Shown piece after piece: positions 52,092-59,271 of a DNA stretch of 64,000 bases. Every line of letters starts with the position of its first letter. Position 1 is the stretch's first letter. The stretch is from G965222505 sp965222505. Its GTDB lineage: Bacteria > Bacteroidota > Rhodothermia > Rhodothermales > DATKEJ01. The notes below the pieces were generated by a model, which was not told the origin of the DNA, did no database searches, and saw only the letters and a program-made list of their open reading frames with translations. Location: positions 558,001-622,000 of the forward strand of contig OZ244956.1 of the NCBI GenBank assembly GCA_965222505.1. Reading direction: 5' to 3'. A program made the position numbers and the translations under genes.

Positions 52092-52874
52092 ATGCACCGT
52101 TTCCTGGTCCTGCTCTGGTTTACAGGCGGCCTGCTGGTCATGGCCTCTTGCGATACGGCACCCGGCCCTGCTACTGACCCTGGCACGCCCCCGGAATTAT
52201 CTAATTTCTCCTTTTCCCCTTCCCTGATCCAGTTTGAAACCCTTCCCCAAAGTCAACGAGAAGGGGACAGTGTTGCGGTGATCCCCCTCGACCTCAGGGT
52301 AAGCGTACAGGATGCGGACAATGACATCGACTCCGTCCTGTACATCGTACAATCCCCTTTCGATGCCTTTTCTCCATTCGACCAGGGACGGCTGCGCAGG
52401 GAAAGTGGCTTCTATGTGACCCAACCCACGTTACGTATTCCCCGCGGGAGCACGGGGCTCTATACGGTAAGCGTGTACGCGGTCGATAGCCAACGAAACC
52501 TGAGCAATCAGGTACGGGGCCTCCTCAACTTTGCCATCCTGGAAGGCGGCGGTAGCCCTCCGGTTATTGAAGATATCGAAGGCCCGGAGGAGATCACACC
52601 ACCCACAACTCTTACTTTGGTCGCAATTGTTTCCGACCCTGATGGCCTTCAAAATATTCAGCGCGTAGTCGTGCGTACACCAAACGGGGCCGAGCAAAAC
52701 ATGTTTGATGATGGCGAAACCTTCGACGATCCAGTCGCTGGCGACGGCCGTTACCGGGCTAGCTTTAATGTAGACGAGAACACACCCTCTGGTACCTTTA
52801 CGTTCTCCTTCCAAGCCTTCGACCGGGCCGGGCTGGCAAGCGATACGTTGTTTAAGGATGTAACGGTAAATTAA
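52092..52874 (+). CDS. Lipoprotein with Ig-like calcium/choice-of-anchor domains
   Basis: 260 residues. The signal LVLLWFTGGLLVMASC ends in a lipobox (MASC), followed by a Pro/Thr-rich linker. Two beta-sandwich modules follow; the second carries IVSDPDGLQNIQRVVVRTPN and FDDPVAGDGRYRASFNVDEN, typical of choice-of-anchor X/Ig-like modules. No catalytic motif. It stands one base before the next gene, so it is likely co-expressed with the sialidase-like protein and the two barrels that follow. Confidence 0.7.
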   Translation: MHRFLVLLWFTGGLLVMASCDTAPGPATDPGTPPELSNFSFSPSLIQFETLPQSQREGDSVAVIPLDLRVSVQDADNDIDSVLYIVQSPFDAFSPFDQGRLRRESGFYVTQPTLRIPRGSTGLYTVSVYAVDSQRNLSNQVRGLLNFAILEGGGSPPVIEDIEGPEEITPPTTLTLVAIVSDPDGLQNIQRVVVRTPNGAEQNMFDDGETFDDPVAGDGRYRASFNVDENTPSGTFTFSFQAFDRAGLASDTLFKDVTVN

Positions 52875-52875
52875 T

Positions 52876-54540
52876 ATGAATGGTCAATGGTCGATGGTCA
52901 ATGGTCAATGGTCAATGAGTCGTGGCCCAGGGGTTTGTGCCTGGCTCCTGTTGGGATGCCTGTGGAGTGTGGTTTTTGGGCCGAGTGTGCTTGGACAATC
53001 GGTGCCAGATCTACCGGCTGGGTATTCACTTGAACAGGCAGCAGGCAAGACACAGACCCTTACGCCGGTGCCGGGGATACGGAGTAACTTTGTTGCGAAT
53101 TTGCATGCGGAAGGGGACTCGCTGTGGGTCGGCCCAAGGTTGAATCTGACCACAAACGGGGGGGCGTCCTGGCTCCTGGCCGAGGCCGACTCGGTCTCGA
53201 ATGGCCGAGGGCGGGTGTTTTCAATTGATGCAGAAGACCAGGTGATCTGGGCCGGGCTGGGGTATGACGAACGTACCGTCAGTGGAGGGTCGGTTGAATT
53301 CGTGCCGACTGCGCTGGGGTTCGTGTTCTCAGAGGATGGCGGCGCGAACTGGACCTATCGGTTTCCTCCTCTGGACATTCCGGGGGACACGTTTCAGGTG
53401 TATGGGGTATCTACCCTCCCGGCGCTGGATGTCATTGTCCCTCAGCAGAGCCCGCCTTTTGATATCGACTATGATCCAGAAAGTGGGATGCTCTGGACCG
53501 CGGGCTGGGCCAGCGGGATTCGGCGCTCCTTTGACCAGGGTTTGACCTGGGAACGCGTGGTCCTCCCCCCTGATTCCCTCACAGAGCTTCACCCGGATCG
53601 GACCTACAACTTTGTGTTCTCCCCCCGGCAGAACATGGGGCCCAATTCCCAGAGTTTCAATTTTTCCGGCTTTGCCGTATTGGTCGATGAAACCGGGACT
53701 GTATGGGCAGGTAGCGCCGGTGGCTTTAACCGCTCCCTTGATGGTACCGCCCAATTCCCGAGTTGGCGCAGGTATGCATTTGACCGTACCCCGAAGGGCC
53801 TTATCGGCAACTGGGTGATCTCTATCGAAGAGCAACCTTTGCCAAGCCGAAATGCCATCTGGTTCACCAACTGGCCTGCGAATGATCCAGAGGAAGACTT
53901 CGGTATTATGGTGACCCGTGACGGCGGCGAAACGCTGGAACAGGTCTTGATTGGGGAGAAAATCTATGACTTTGCCTTCCGGGACGAGACCGTCTATGCT
54001 GCCGGTGATAACGGTGTCTTTATTACCGAAGACGGCGGCCAGACGTGGCGCACGGAAACCTATTTCGTAGACCCCAACCGCCCGGACCGACCGGTGCGCC
54101 GGGATGTGCAAGTTTTCGCCGTAGCAGCTACCCCGGATGCCATTTGGGCCGGGACGAATGACGGGTTGTTCAAAAGCAGTGATGAGGGCGCTACCTGGCA
54201 ACTCTTTCGCTCGGAAGTGCCCGTCCACCCAGACAACCCAACGGATGACATCCCGGATGTAGACGCCTTTGCCTACCCGAACCCTTATGCCCCCAATGGG
54301 GACGGCTTCCTGCGTATCCGGTACGAACTGGATACTGCCCGACCGGTAACCATCCGTTTGTTCGACTTTGGCATGAAACTCATCCGCACCCTGACCCCTT
54401 CCGAACAAGCCGCAGGCATCCGGGAACAAGCCTGGGATGGGACCGACAGCCGAGGCATCCGCGTCGCCAACGGCACCTATTTTTACGCCATCGAAGCCGG
54501 TGGCAATACGACCTGGGGAACGATCCTCGTTGTGGATTAA
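52876..54540 (+). CDS. Secreted BNR/sialidase-like protein with FlgD-type C-terminus
   Basis: 554 residues. The frame opens at 52876, but codons 1-14 are made from a 7-bp repeat (reading MNGQWSMVNGQWS); a true start at a later ATG (MSRGPGVCAWLLLGC) would also work. Signal core LLLGCLWSVVFGPSVLGQS. Five or six sialidase/BNR-like blades follow, each with Asp-box-like pieces such as SEDGGANWTYRF, RRSFDQGLTWERV, VTRDGGETLEQVL and ITEDGGQTWRTE, then KSSDEGATWQLF. The last 90 residues (NPYAPNGDGFLRIRYELD, LFDFGMKLIRTLTPSEQ, GTYFYAIEAGG) are the FlgD-like Ig domain often at the end of T9SS cargo. Confidence 0.75.
   Translation: MNGQWSMVNGQWSMSRGPGVCAWLLLGCLWSVVFGPSVLGQSVPDLPAGYSLEQAAGKTQTLTPVPGIRSNFVANLHAEGDSLWVGPRLNLTTNGGASWLLAEADSVSNGRGRVFSIDAEDQVIWAGLGYDERTVSGGSVEFVPTALGFVFSEDGGANWTYRFPPLDIPGDTFQVYGVSTLPALDVIVPQQSPPFDIDYDPESGMLWTAGWASGIRRSFDQGLTWERVVLPPDSLTELHPDRTYNFVFSPRQNMGPNSQSFNFSGFAVLVDETGTVWAGSAGGFNRSLDGTAQFPSWRRYAFDRTPKGLIGNWVISIEEQPLPSRNAIWFTNWPANDPEEDFGIMVTRDGGETLEQVLIGEKIYDFAFRDETVYAAGDNGVFITEDGGQTWRTETYFVDPNRPDRPVRRDVQVFAVAATPDAIWAGTNDGLFKSSDEGATWQLFRSEVPVHPDNPTDDIPDVDAFAYPNPYAPNGDGFLRIRYELDTARPVTIRLFDFGMKLIRTLTPSEQAAGIREQAWDGTDSRGIRVANGTYFYAIEAGGNTTWGTILVVD
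52879..52920 (+). repeat. Heptad tandem repeat AATGGTC inside the gene start
   Basis: AATGGTC is repeated five times with one change (52879-52913), ending in AATGAGT (52914-52920). It covers the first codons of the sialidase-like gene; two extra ATG codons are created in frame. Confidence 0.85.
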
Positions 54541-54541
54541 C

Positions 54542-54615
54542 CGTTCTACGTTCTACGTGCGATGTTCTACGTTCCTACTCCCCAACGTCGCACATAGAAC
54601 GTAGAACGTAGAACG
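54542..54615. repeat. Inverted heptad tract (CGTTCTA type) after the sialidase-like gene
   Basis: 54542-54573 carries CGTTCTA, CGTTCTA, CGTGCGA, TGTTCTA and 54584-54615 the complementary AGAACGT units. The outer 17 bases pair perfectly (54542-54558 with 54599-54615), with further partial pairing inside. It spans the 85-base gap before the next gene. Confidence 0.8.
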
Positions 54616-54625
54616 ATCATGATAC

Positions 54626-55648
54626 ATGATGAAAGTTAAGCTGTACATCACCCTCTTCACCTGCCTTTGGGCCGGCGAGGCCTTCGCCCAATCCACCGGT
54701 GCGTTTGCCCGGCTCGGATTCGGGGCACGCGGGATGGCGATGAGCAATGCACTGGTGGCCGATGTTTCCGGTTATGCCAGTGGGTATTTCAACCCGGCGG
54801 TGACGCCTTTTACGGCGCGTCAGAATGTGGAGGCCGGCTATACGGCGTTGGGATTAAACCGACAACTTCAGTTCCTCCATTTTGCCACAGCCCTTCGGCC
54901 GCGTGCCGGGATTTCGGCTGGTTTGATCCATGCCGGGGTCTCCGACATTGATGGTAGGGATGCCAGTGGCATACACACAGAAACGTACTCCACCGATGAG
55001 ATTGCCGCATTCCTCGCCTTCGGGACACGCATGGGTGACCGGATCACCGGGGGCTTGATGTTCAAGTTTTTTCGCTCTGACCTCTTGCCTGACGTCGATC
55101 CGGCACTCAGCATTGGCATCAGTGCGGGGTTTACCGTTCGGGTCGTGGAAGGGATCACCCTGGGGCTGGCCCTGGACGACTTATTGGCTAAATACAGTTG
55201 GGATACCAGCAGTGCTTTCGGAAGCGATGGGCGCAAGACCACCGACCGGTTTCCCATGCGCCTACGGCTCGGCGGGTCTTACCAGTTTGCTCAGGGAAAA
55301 GGTGTGATCGTTGCCGAGTATGAATCCCTCTTTGAACAAGGTCGGTTTGAAACCACAGACCTGACCTTAATCGGCGGTGCCCCCATTACCATTACCGAGC
55401 GCGAAACCCTCCGGCTCCACTCTACCCGGTTCCGGCTGGGCGGAGAATGGTGGCTGGCAGAACCCTTTGCCGTCCGGATGGGGGTTGACCAAATTGGTGC
55501 AGATGCTTTTGAGGGGGTAATTCCCAGCGCAGGGTTTGCGGTTCAGCAAGATGTGGGCGAACTTGGCACCAGGTTTGAGTATGCGTTTCGTTTAGAACCC
55601 TATAGTGCCGGAACCATGCATCTGCTAAGCATTCAGTTAAATCTGTAA
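54626..55648 (+). CDS. PorV/PorQ-family outer-membrane barrel (first of a pair)
   Basis: 340 residues with a signal peptide (VKLYITLFTCLWAGEAFAQS). The family opening is GAFARLGFGARGMAMSNALV followed by VSGYASGYFNPAVTPF, the same layout as the PorV at 14843. Alternating amphipathic strands and an ending in HLLSIQLNL fit a FadL-like barrel. PorV and PorQ help T9SS cargo leave the translocon. This one is beside a gene with a FlgD-type C-terminus, so a dedicated role for that cargo is possible. Confidence 0.8.
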   Translation: MMKVKLYITLFTCLWAGEAFAQSTGAFARLGFGARGMAMSNALVADVSGYASGYFNPAVTPFTARQNVEAGYTALGLNRQLQFLHFATALRPRAGISAGLIHAGVSDIDGRDASGIHTETYSTDEIAAFLAFGTRMGDRITGGLMFKFFRSDLLPDVDPALSIGISAGFTVRVVEGITLGLALDDLLAKYSWDTSSAFGSDGRKTTDRFPMRLRLGGSYQFAQGKGVIVAEYESLFEQGRFETTDLTLIGGAPITITERETLRLHSTRFRLGGEWWLAEPFAVRMGVDQIGADAFEGVIPSAGFAVQQDVGELGTRFEYAFRLEPYSAGTMHLLSIQLNL

Positions 55649-55660
55649 GGGGCAAGGACA

Positions 55661-56575
55661 ATGCATAAACTGATACTGGGTCTTCTTTTCCTGTCATGCC
55701 CCCTTGCCCTTCAGGCCCAGGGAAGTGGCCTGTCTTTCTTGAAGCTCGGCACCCACGCCGCCGGCCTCGGTGCTGGATCCGCACAAACAGCCAGTACTTC
55801 AGATGCATTTTCTACCTATTGGAATCCGGCGGGTCTAGCACAAGCCCCGGAAAATTCAGCCGGTTTAACATACAATGCATGGTTGGGAGACATACAGATT
55901 TATACCCTAGCCTCCCGCTTTGGCAGAAGCCCGCAGGCCGGTTGGGGCCTCTCCGTCACGGCCGTCTCCAGCGGAGAGTTTGAGGCTCGGAGTGGGCCTG
56001 GCGACCCCGATGGCCTATTTAATGCCCAGTTTATCAGTACCGGAGTTTCTTACGCACGCGCTTTTGGCGCACTCCGTGTGGGCGCCACGGCCAAGTTTCT
56101 GAGCGAACGTATTTTTACCGTCTCCTCCAACGGCTATGCTTTTGATCTTGGCGCCCAGGTCAGTTTGCGAGAGGGTTTTGTTCAGTTCGGAGCCGTGCTC
56201 CAACACCTGGGCAACATGAATGAGTTAGAACTGGAATCCACCGCCCTTCCCCGCACCTTCCGGGCTGGCGTCTCTGTAAAGCCGCTACGCATTGCCGGAG
56301 AAGACGACGGGGCGGCTTTTCTCAAAACAAGAGTCAACCTGGACGTGAGCCGGTTTCTGGTAACGGACGAAACCCAGGTACACCTTGGTGCTACAGGGGA
56401 GGTGCTTGAAACCTTCAATCTGCGGGCCGGCTTTCACACCAAAAACGACCTTCAACGATTCACCTTCGGCCTGGGCTTTATCTTTGACGAATTTCGACTC
56501 GATTACGCCTATCTCCCCTTCGAGGACGGGTTCGGGAGTGATGTACAGATCCTGACGATCATGTATCTCTGGTAA
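55661..56575 (+). CDS. PorV/PorQ-family outer-membrane barrel (second of a pair)
   Basis: 304 residues; signal KLILGLLFLSCPLALQAQ, then SGLSFLKLGTHAAGLGAGSA and STSDAFSTYWNPAGLAQAPE, a clear PorV/PorQ opening. It ends ILTIMYLW, a good terminal barrel strand. It starts 12 bases after its partner. The two share fold but little sequence beyond the opening, so they arose well before this strain. Convergent with lutC, with only 15 bases between the stops. Confidence 0.8.
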   Translation: MHKLILGLLFLSCPLALQAQGSGLSFLKLGTHAAGLGAGSAQTASTSDAFSTYWNPAGLAQAPENSAGLTYNAWLGDIQIYTLASRFGRSPQAGWGLSVTAVSSGEFEARSGPGDPDGLFNAQFISTGVSYARAFGALRVGATAKFLSERIFTVSSNGYAFDLGAQVSLREGFVQFGAVLQHLGNMNELELESTALPRTFRAGVSVKPLRIAGEDDGAAFLKTRVNLDVSRFLVTDETQVHLGATGEVLETFNLRAGFHTKNDLQRFTFGLGFIFDEFRLDYAYLPFEDGFGSDVQILTIMYLW

Positions 56576-56590
56576 CCGCCCCTCCTGTAC

Positions 56591-57166
56591 TCATCCCGTT
56601 AAATAGACCGTAAGCGAGCGCGGCCCGTGTGCGCCGATGACCAGGGACTGCTCAATGTCTGCCGTCTTGGATGGACCCGCTACAAACAGGCCAAACGGCG
56701 CTTTGCCTATCGCCGTATAGGCTTGGTGCATGTTCCAAACCATCTGCGCCCGATTGAGCACAATAACCATGTGCTGGGCAATGAATGGAGCCACGCGGTG
56801 AACCATCTGCTTTTCGGTAAGCCACACGGCCCCGTTTTCTGCTACCCCGATGATGCCCTCGCATATGAACAAATCCAGCGTCTCAAGGGCGTGAGGGTTG
56901 TTCGTATCCTTCCACGTGGTATCCCCTATTGCCGGTGCAGGCAAAGCTGAGGCTACCTGTTTTGCCTCAGGAAATTGTTGACCCAGCCATTCAGAAAGTG
57001 CATCGAGGGTTCCTGATGCCACCCCCCCACCGGCCCCTTTTATCTGTTGCGTGAACACATCCACCAGATCGAGGTTTGGCGCTGGAAATGACGGTAATTC
57101 CGGAAGAGGTATCCCCCCTCTTCTTTGTTGTGCTGCGGCTTGGCGTATGGTTGATCGACTATCCAC
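56591..57166 (-). CDS. lutC: LUD-domain lactate utilisation protein LutC
   Basis: 191 residues from a GTG at 57166 that has GGAGGA just upstream, overlapping the lutB stop by 8 bases. The longer ATG frame (to 57265) is antisense-free but would overlap lutB by 107 bases and lacks a ribosome binding site. LUD features: FICEGIIGVAENGAVWLTEK, IVLNRAQMVWNMHQAYTAIG, GLFVAGPSKTADIEQSLVIG and AHGPRSLTVYLTG. LutC acts with LutA and LutB in oxidation of L-lactate to pyruvate in the cytoplasm. Confidence 0.88.
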   Translation of the reverse strand: MDSRSTIRQAAAQQRRGGIPLPELPSFPAPNLDLVDVFTQQIKGAGGGVASGTLDALSEWLGQQFPEAKQVASALPAPAIGDTTWKDTNNPHALETLDLFICEGIIGVAENGAVWLTEKQMVHRVAPFIAQHMVIVLNRAQMVWNMHQAYTAIGKAPFGLFVAGPSKTADIEQSLVIGAHGPRSLTVYLTG

Positions 57167-58559
57167 GGCTCCTCCGTTCACGGTTGTACCATTCGCTGAA
57201 GCTCTCTCTGGGAGGGTCCGGCAATTCCCTTGATCTACCCCAGACGTTCCACTTCGGATACACAACCTTGCGCGGAAAGATGCGCATCATGCGGCGGACC
57301 ATTTTCCCTATCCGCCGGAACCGGTCCGGATGCTCGAACATTTTTTGTGCCCGCCGTATCAGCCATCCTTTGGAAGACGGTTCATACCCGGCCTTGACGA
57401 CATCCTGCCGCCACTGATAGAGTTGTTGGTGAATGTCGATTTTGACGGGGCAGACATCACTGCAGGAGCCGCATAAGGTGGAGGCAAAGGGCAGCGATCT
57501 ATATTTTTCCAGGTCCGCACCCGGCGTTAAGATGGCACCAATGGGACCCGGCACGGTCGATTGATAGCTGTACCCTCCGCTCCGGCGATAAATGGGACAC
57601 GTATTAAGGCATGCACCACACCGGATGCATTTCAGGGCGTTTCGGTACGCTGCCCGTCCCAGGTGTGCGCTTCGGCCATTATCAACCAGCACAAGGTGTA
57701 TTGCCTGTCCCGAACGAGGCTTATGGAAGTGCGAGGAATAGGCTGTGATAGCCTGACCTGTTGCACTTCGGGCTAACAGCCGAAGAAACACCCCGAGGTC
57801 GGCGAGGCGGGGAATCAACTTCTCAATGCCCATACAGGCGATGTGCAGGGGTGCCAAATGTACACCCAGGTCGGCATTGCCCTCATTGGTGCAAACAACG
57901 AACCCGCCGGTTTCAGCGATGCCGAAATTGACCCCTGTGAGGGCTGCATCTGCATTTAGAAAGCGGGTGCGCAGGTGTTGCCGTGCGGCCTCTGTGAGGT
58001 ATTGCGGATCAGTAGCTCCGGCTTCGGTACCGAGCTTTTCATGAAACAAGGCACCCACTTCTTCTTTGTGCACATGGATGGCCGGCATCACTATATGACT
58101 GGGGGGCTTCTCCATCAACTGCACGATGCGTTCCCCCAGGTCCGTATCAACGACCTCAATCCCCCGATCCGTGAGATAGGGGTTCAGGCCGCACTCCTCG
58201 GTGAGCATAGACTTGCTCTTGACCAATCGGTTTACTCCTGAATCCTGTAAGATGCCATGCACAATCTGGTTGTGTTCGTCGGCATCCTTTGCCCAGTGTA
58301 CCTGAATGCCGTTGGCTGTTGCATTTTCCTCAAACTGAGCCAGATAGGTATCCAGTTGTGAGAGCGTATGGTCCTTGATCTGCGAGGCCAGGTTGCGCAA
58401 GGCTTCCCACTCCGGCACCTGTGCAACAGCGCGGTCCCGCTTCTCCCTGACAAACCACAAAGCGGCATCATGCCGGTCGGCGCGGTCTTCGGCTTGCAAG
58501 AACCGCTCAGCCGCTTCCGGGTGCTTGACGACGGGTAATGCGATCATCTCTTCATGCAT
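57159..58559 (-). CDS. lutB: Iron-sulfur lactate utilisation protein LutB
   Basis: 466 residues from ATG at 58559, which has GGGGGG 3 bases upstream; the ATG at 58571 is an alternative. N-terminal LUD-like domain (VNFGIAETGGFVVCTNEGN, PLHIACMGIEKLIPRLADLG) is followed by two 4Fe-4S binding clusters: CIRCGACLNTCPIYRRSGG and CGSCSDVCPVKIDIHQQLYQ. Ends with a helical region (MRIFPRKVVYPKWNVWG). It carries electrons from lactate oxidation. The start overlaps the lutA stop by 8 bases. Confidence 0.92.
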   Translation of the reverse strand: MHEEMIALPVVKHPEAAERFLQAEDRADRHDAALWFVREKRDRAVAQVPEWEALRNLASQIKDHTLSQLDTYLAQFEENATANGIQVHWAKDADEHNQIVHGILQDSGVNRLVKSKSMLTEECGLNPYLTDRGIEVVDTDLGERIVQLMEKPPSHIVMPAIHVHKEEVGALFHEKLGTEAGATDPQYLTEAARQHLRTRFLNADAALTGVNFGIAETGGFVVCTNEGNADLGVHLAPLHIACMGIEKLIPRLADLGVFLRLLARSATGQAITAYSSHFHKPRSGQAIHLVLVDNGRSAHLGRAAYRNALKCIRCGACLNTCPIYRRSGGYSYQSTVPGPIGAILTPGADLEKYRSLPFASTLCGSCSDVCPVKIDIHQQLYQWRQDVVKAGYEPSSKGWLIRRAQKMFEHPDRFRRIGKMVRRMMRIFPRKVVYPKWNVWGRSRELPDPPRESFSEWYNRERRSRG

Positions 58560-59271
58560 GTTGCCCCCCATTCAGGATTTCGGCAATGTGCATGACCCGC
58601 AGGGGCAGGTCTTGCCGACGGATGAGCCCATCCAGGTGCATCAGACAGGACATATCGGTGCCCGTCACCACTTCAGCACCTTTGTTGAGATGATCCCGGA
58701 GCCGGTCTTGGCCCATCTTGGCAGATATGGCTTCTTCGGTGACCGCAAACGTCCCCCCGAAACCACAGCATTCGTCTTTTCGATCCAGGTCCACCACTTC
58801 AACACCATCGACCATATCCAACAGCGCCCGCACCTTGTCGAAGGGCGGGTCCTGCACTTCGGAGGAACGGCCCAACCGTAGGCCCCGCAGGCCATGACAG
58901 GATGCGTGCAAGCCCACCTTGTGATGAAATACAGCTTCCAGCTGTTGGACCTGTAGTATGTCCGTCAAGAAGGCGCAGAGTTCATGGATTCGCGCTGCAA
59001 CGGGATGTTTGAGGTGTTCATTAAGATGAAGCACGCAACTCCCGGAAGGTGCTACGATGTATTCATATTCGTCGAACAGATCTGCGAAATGGGCCATGAT
59101 CCCGTGGGTCTGCGGAGCATGACCGGCATTGGCCAGCGGCTGACCACAACACGTCTGTCCCGCAGGGTATTCAACCTCACACCCCAACCGTTCGAGCAAT
59201 CGCAAGGTCGCGATGCCGACATTCGGATAAAACTGGTCGATATAACACGGGATGAACAGGCCGACTTTCAT
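58552..59271 (-). CDS. lutA: CCG-motif lactate utilisation protein LutA
   Basis: 239 residues. Two CCG cysteine-rich domains: ending at QTCCGQPLANAGH with an earlier FIPCYIDQFYPNV, and later DECCGFGGTFAVTE preceded by GLHASCHGLRGLRLG. This pair is shared by LutA, GlpC and heterodisulfide reductase subunit B. Role: part of the LutABC L-lactate dehydrogenase complex. Start ATG overlaps the upstream aldolase stop as ATGA, so expression is tightly coupled to rhamnose-type sugar breakdown. Confidence 0.93.
   Translation of the reverse strand: MKVGLFIPCYIDQFYPNVGIATLRLLERLGCEVEYPAGQTCCGQPLANAGHAPQTHGIMAHFADLFDEYEYIVAPSGSCVLHLNEHLKHPVAARIHELCAFLTDILQVQQLEAVFHHKVGLHASCHGLRGLRLGRSSEVQDPPFDKVRALLDMVDGVEVVDLDRKDECCGFGGTFAVTEEAISAKMGQDRLRDHLNKGAEVVTGTDMSCLMHLDGLIRRQDLPLRVMHIAEILNGGQHA

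Noticed and set aside
53329..54429. A 366-codon open frame on the minus strand opposite the BNR protein gene
   Set aside because: It lies entirely antisense to a gene with clear signal peptide and repeats, and its composition (rich in Gly, Arg, His, no motif) is that of a mirror frame.
11531..54615. Heptad repeats considered as CRISPR repeats
   Set aside because: The units are contiguous with no spacers, far shorter than CRISPR repeats, and no cas genes are present.
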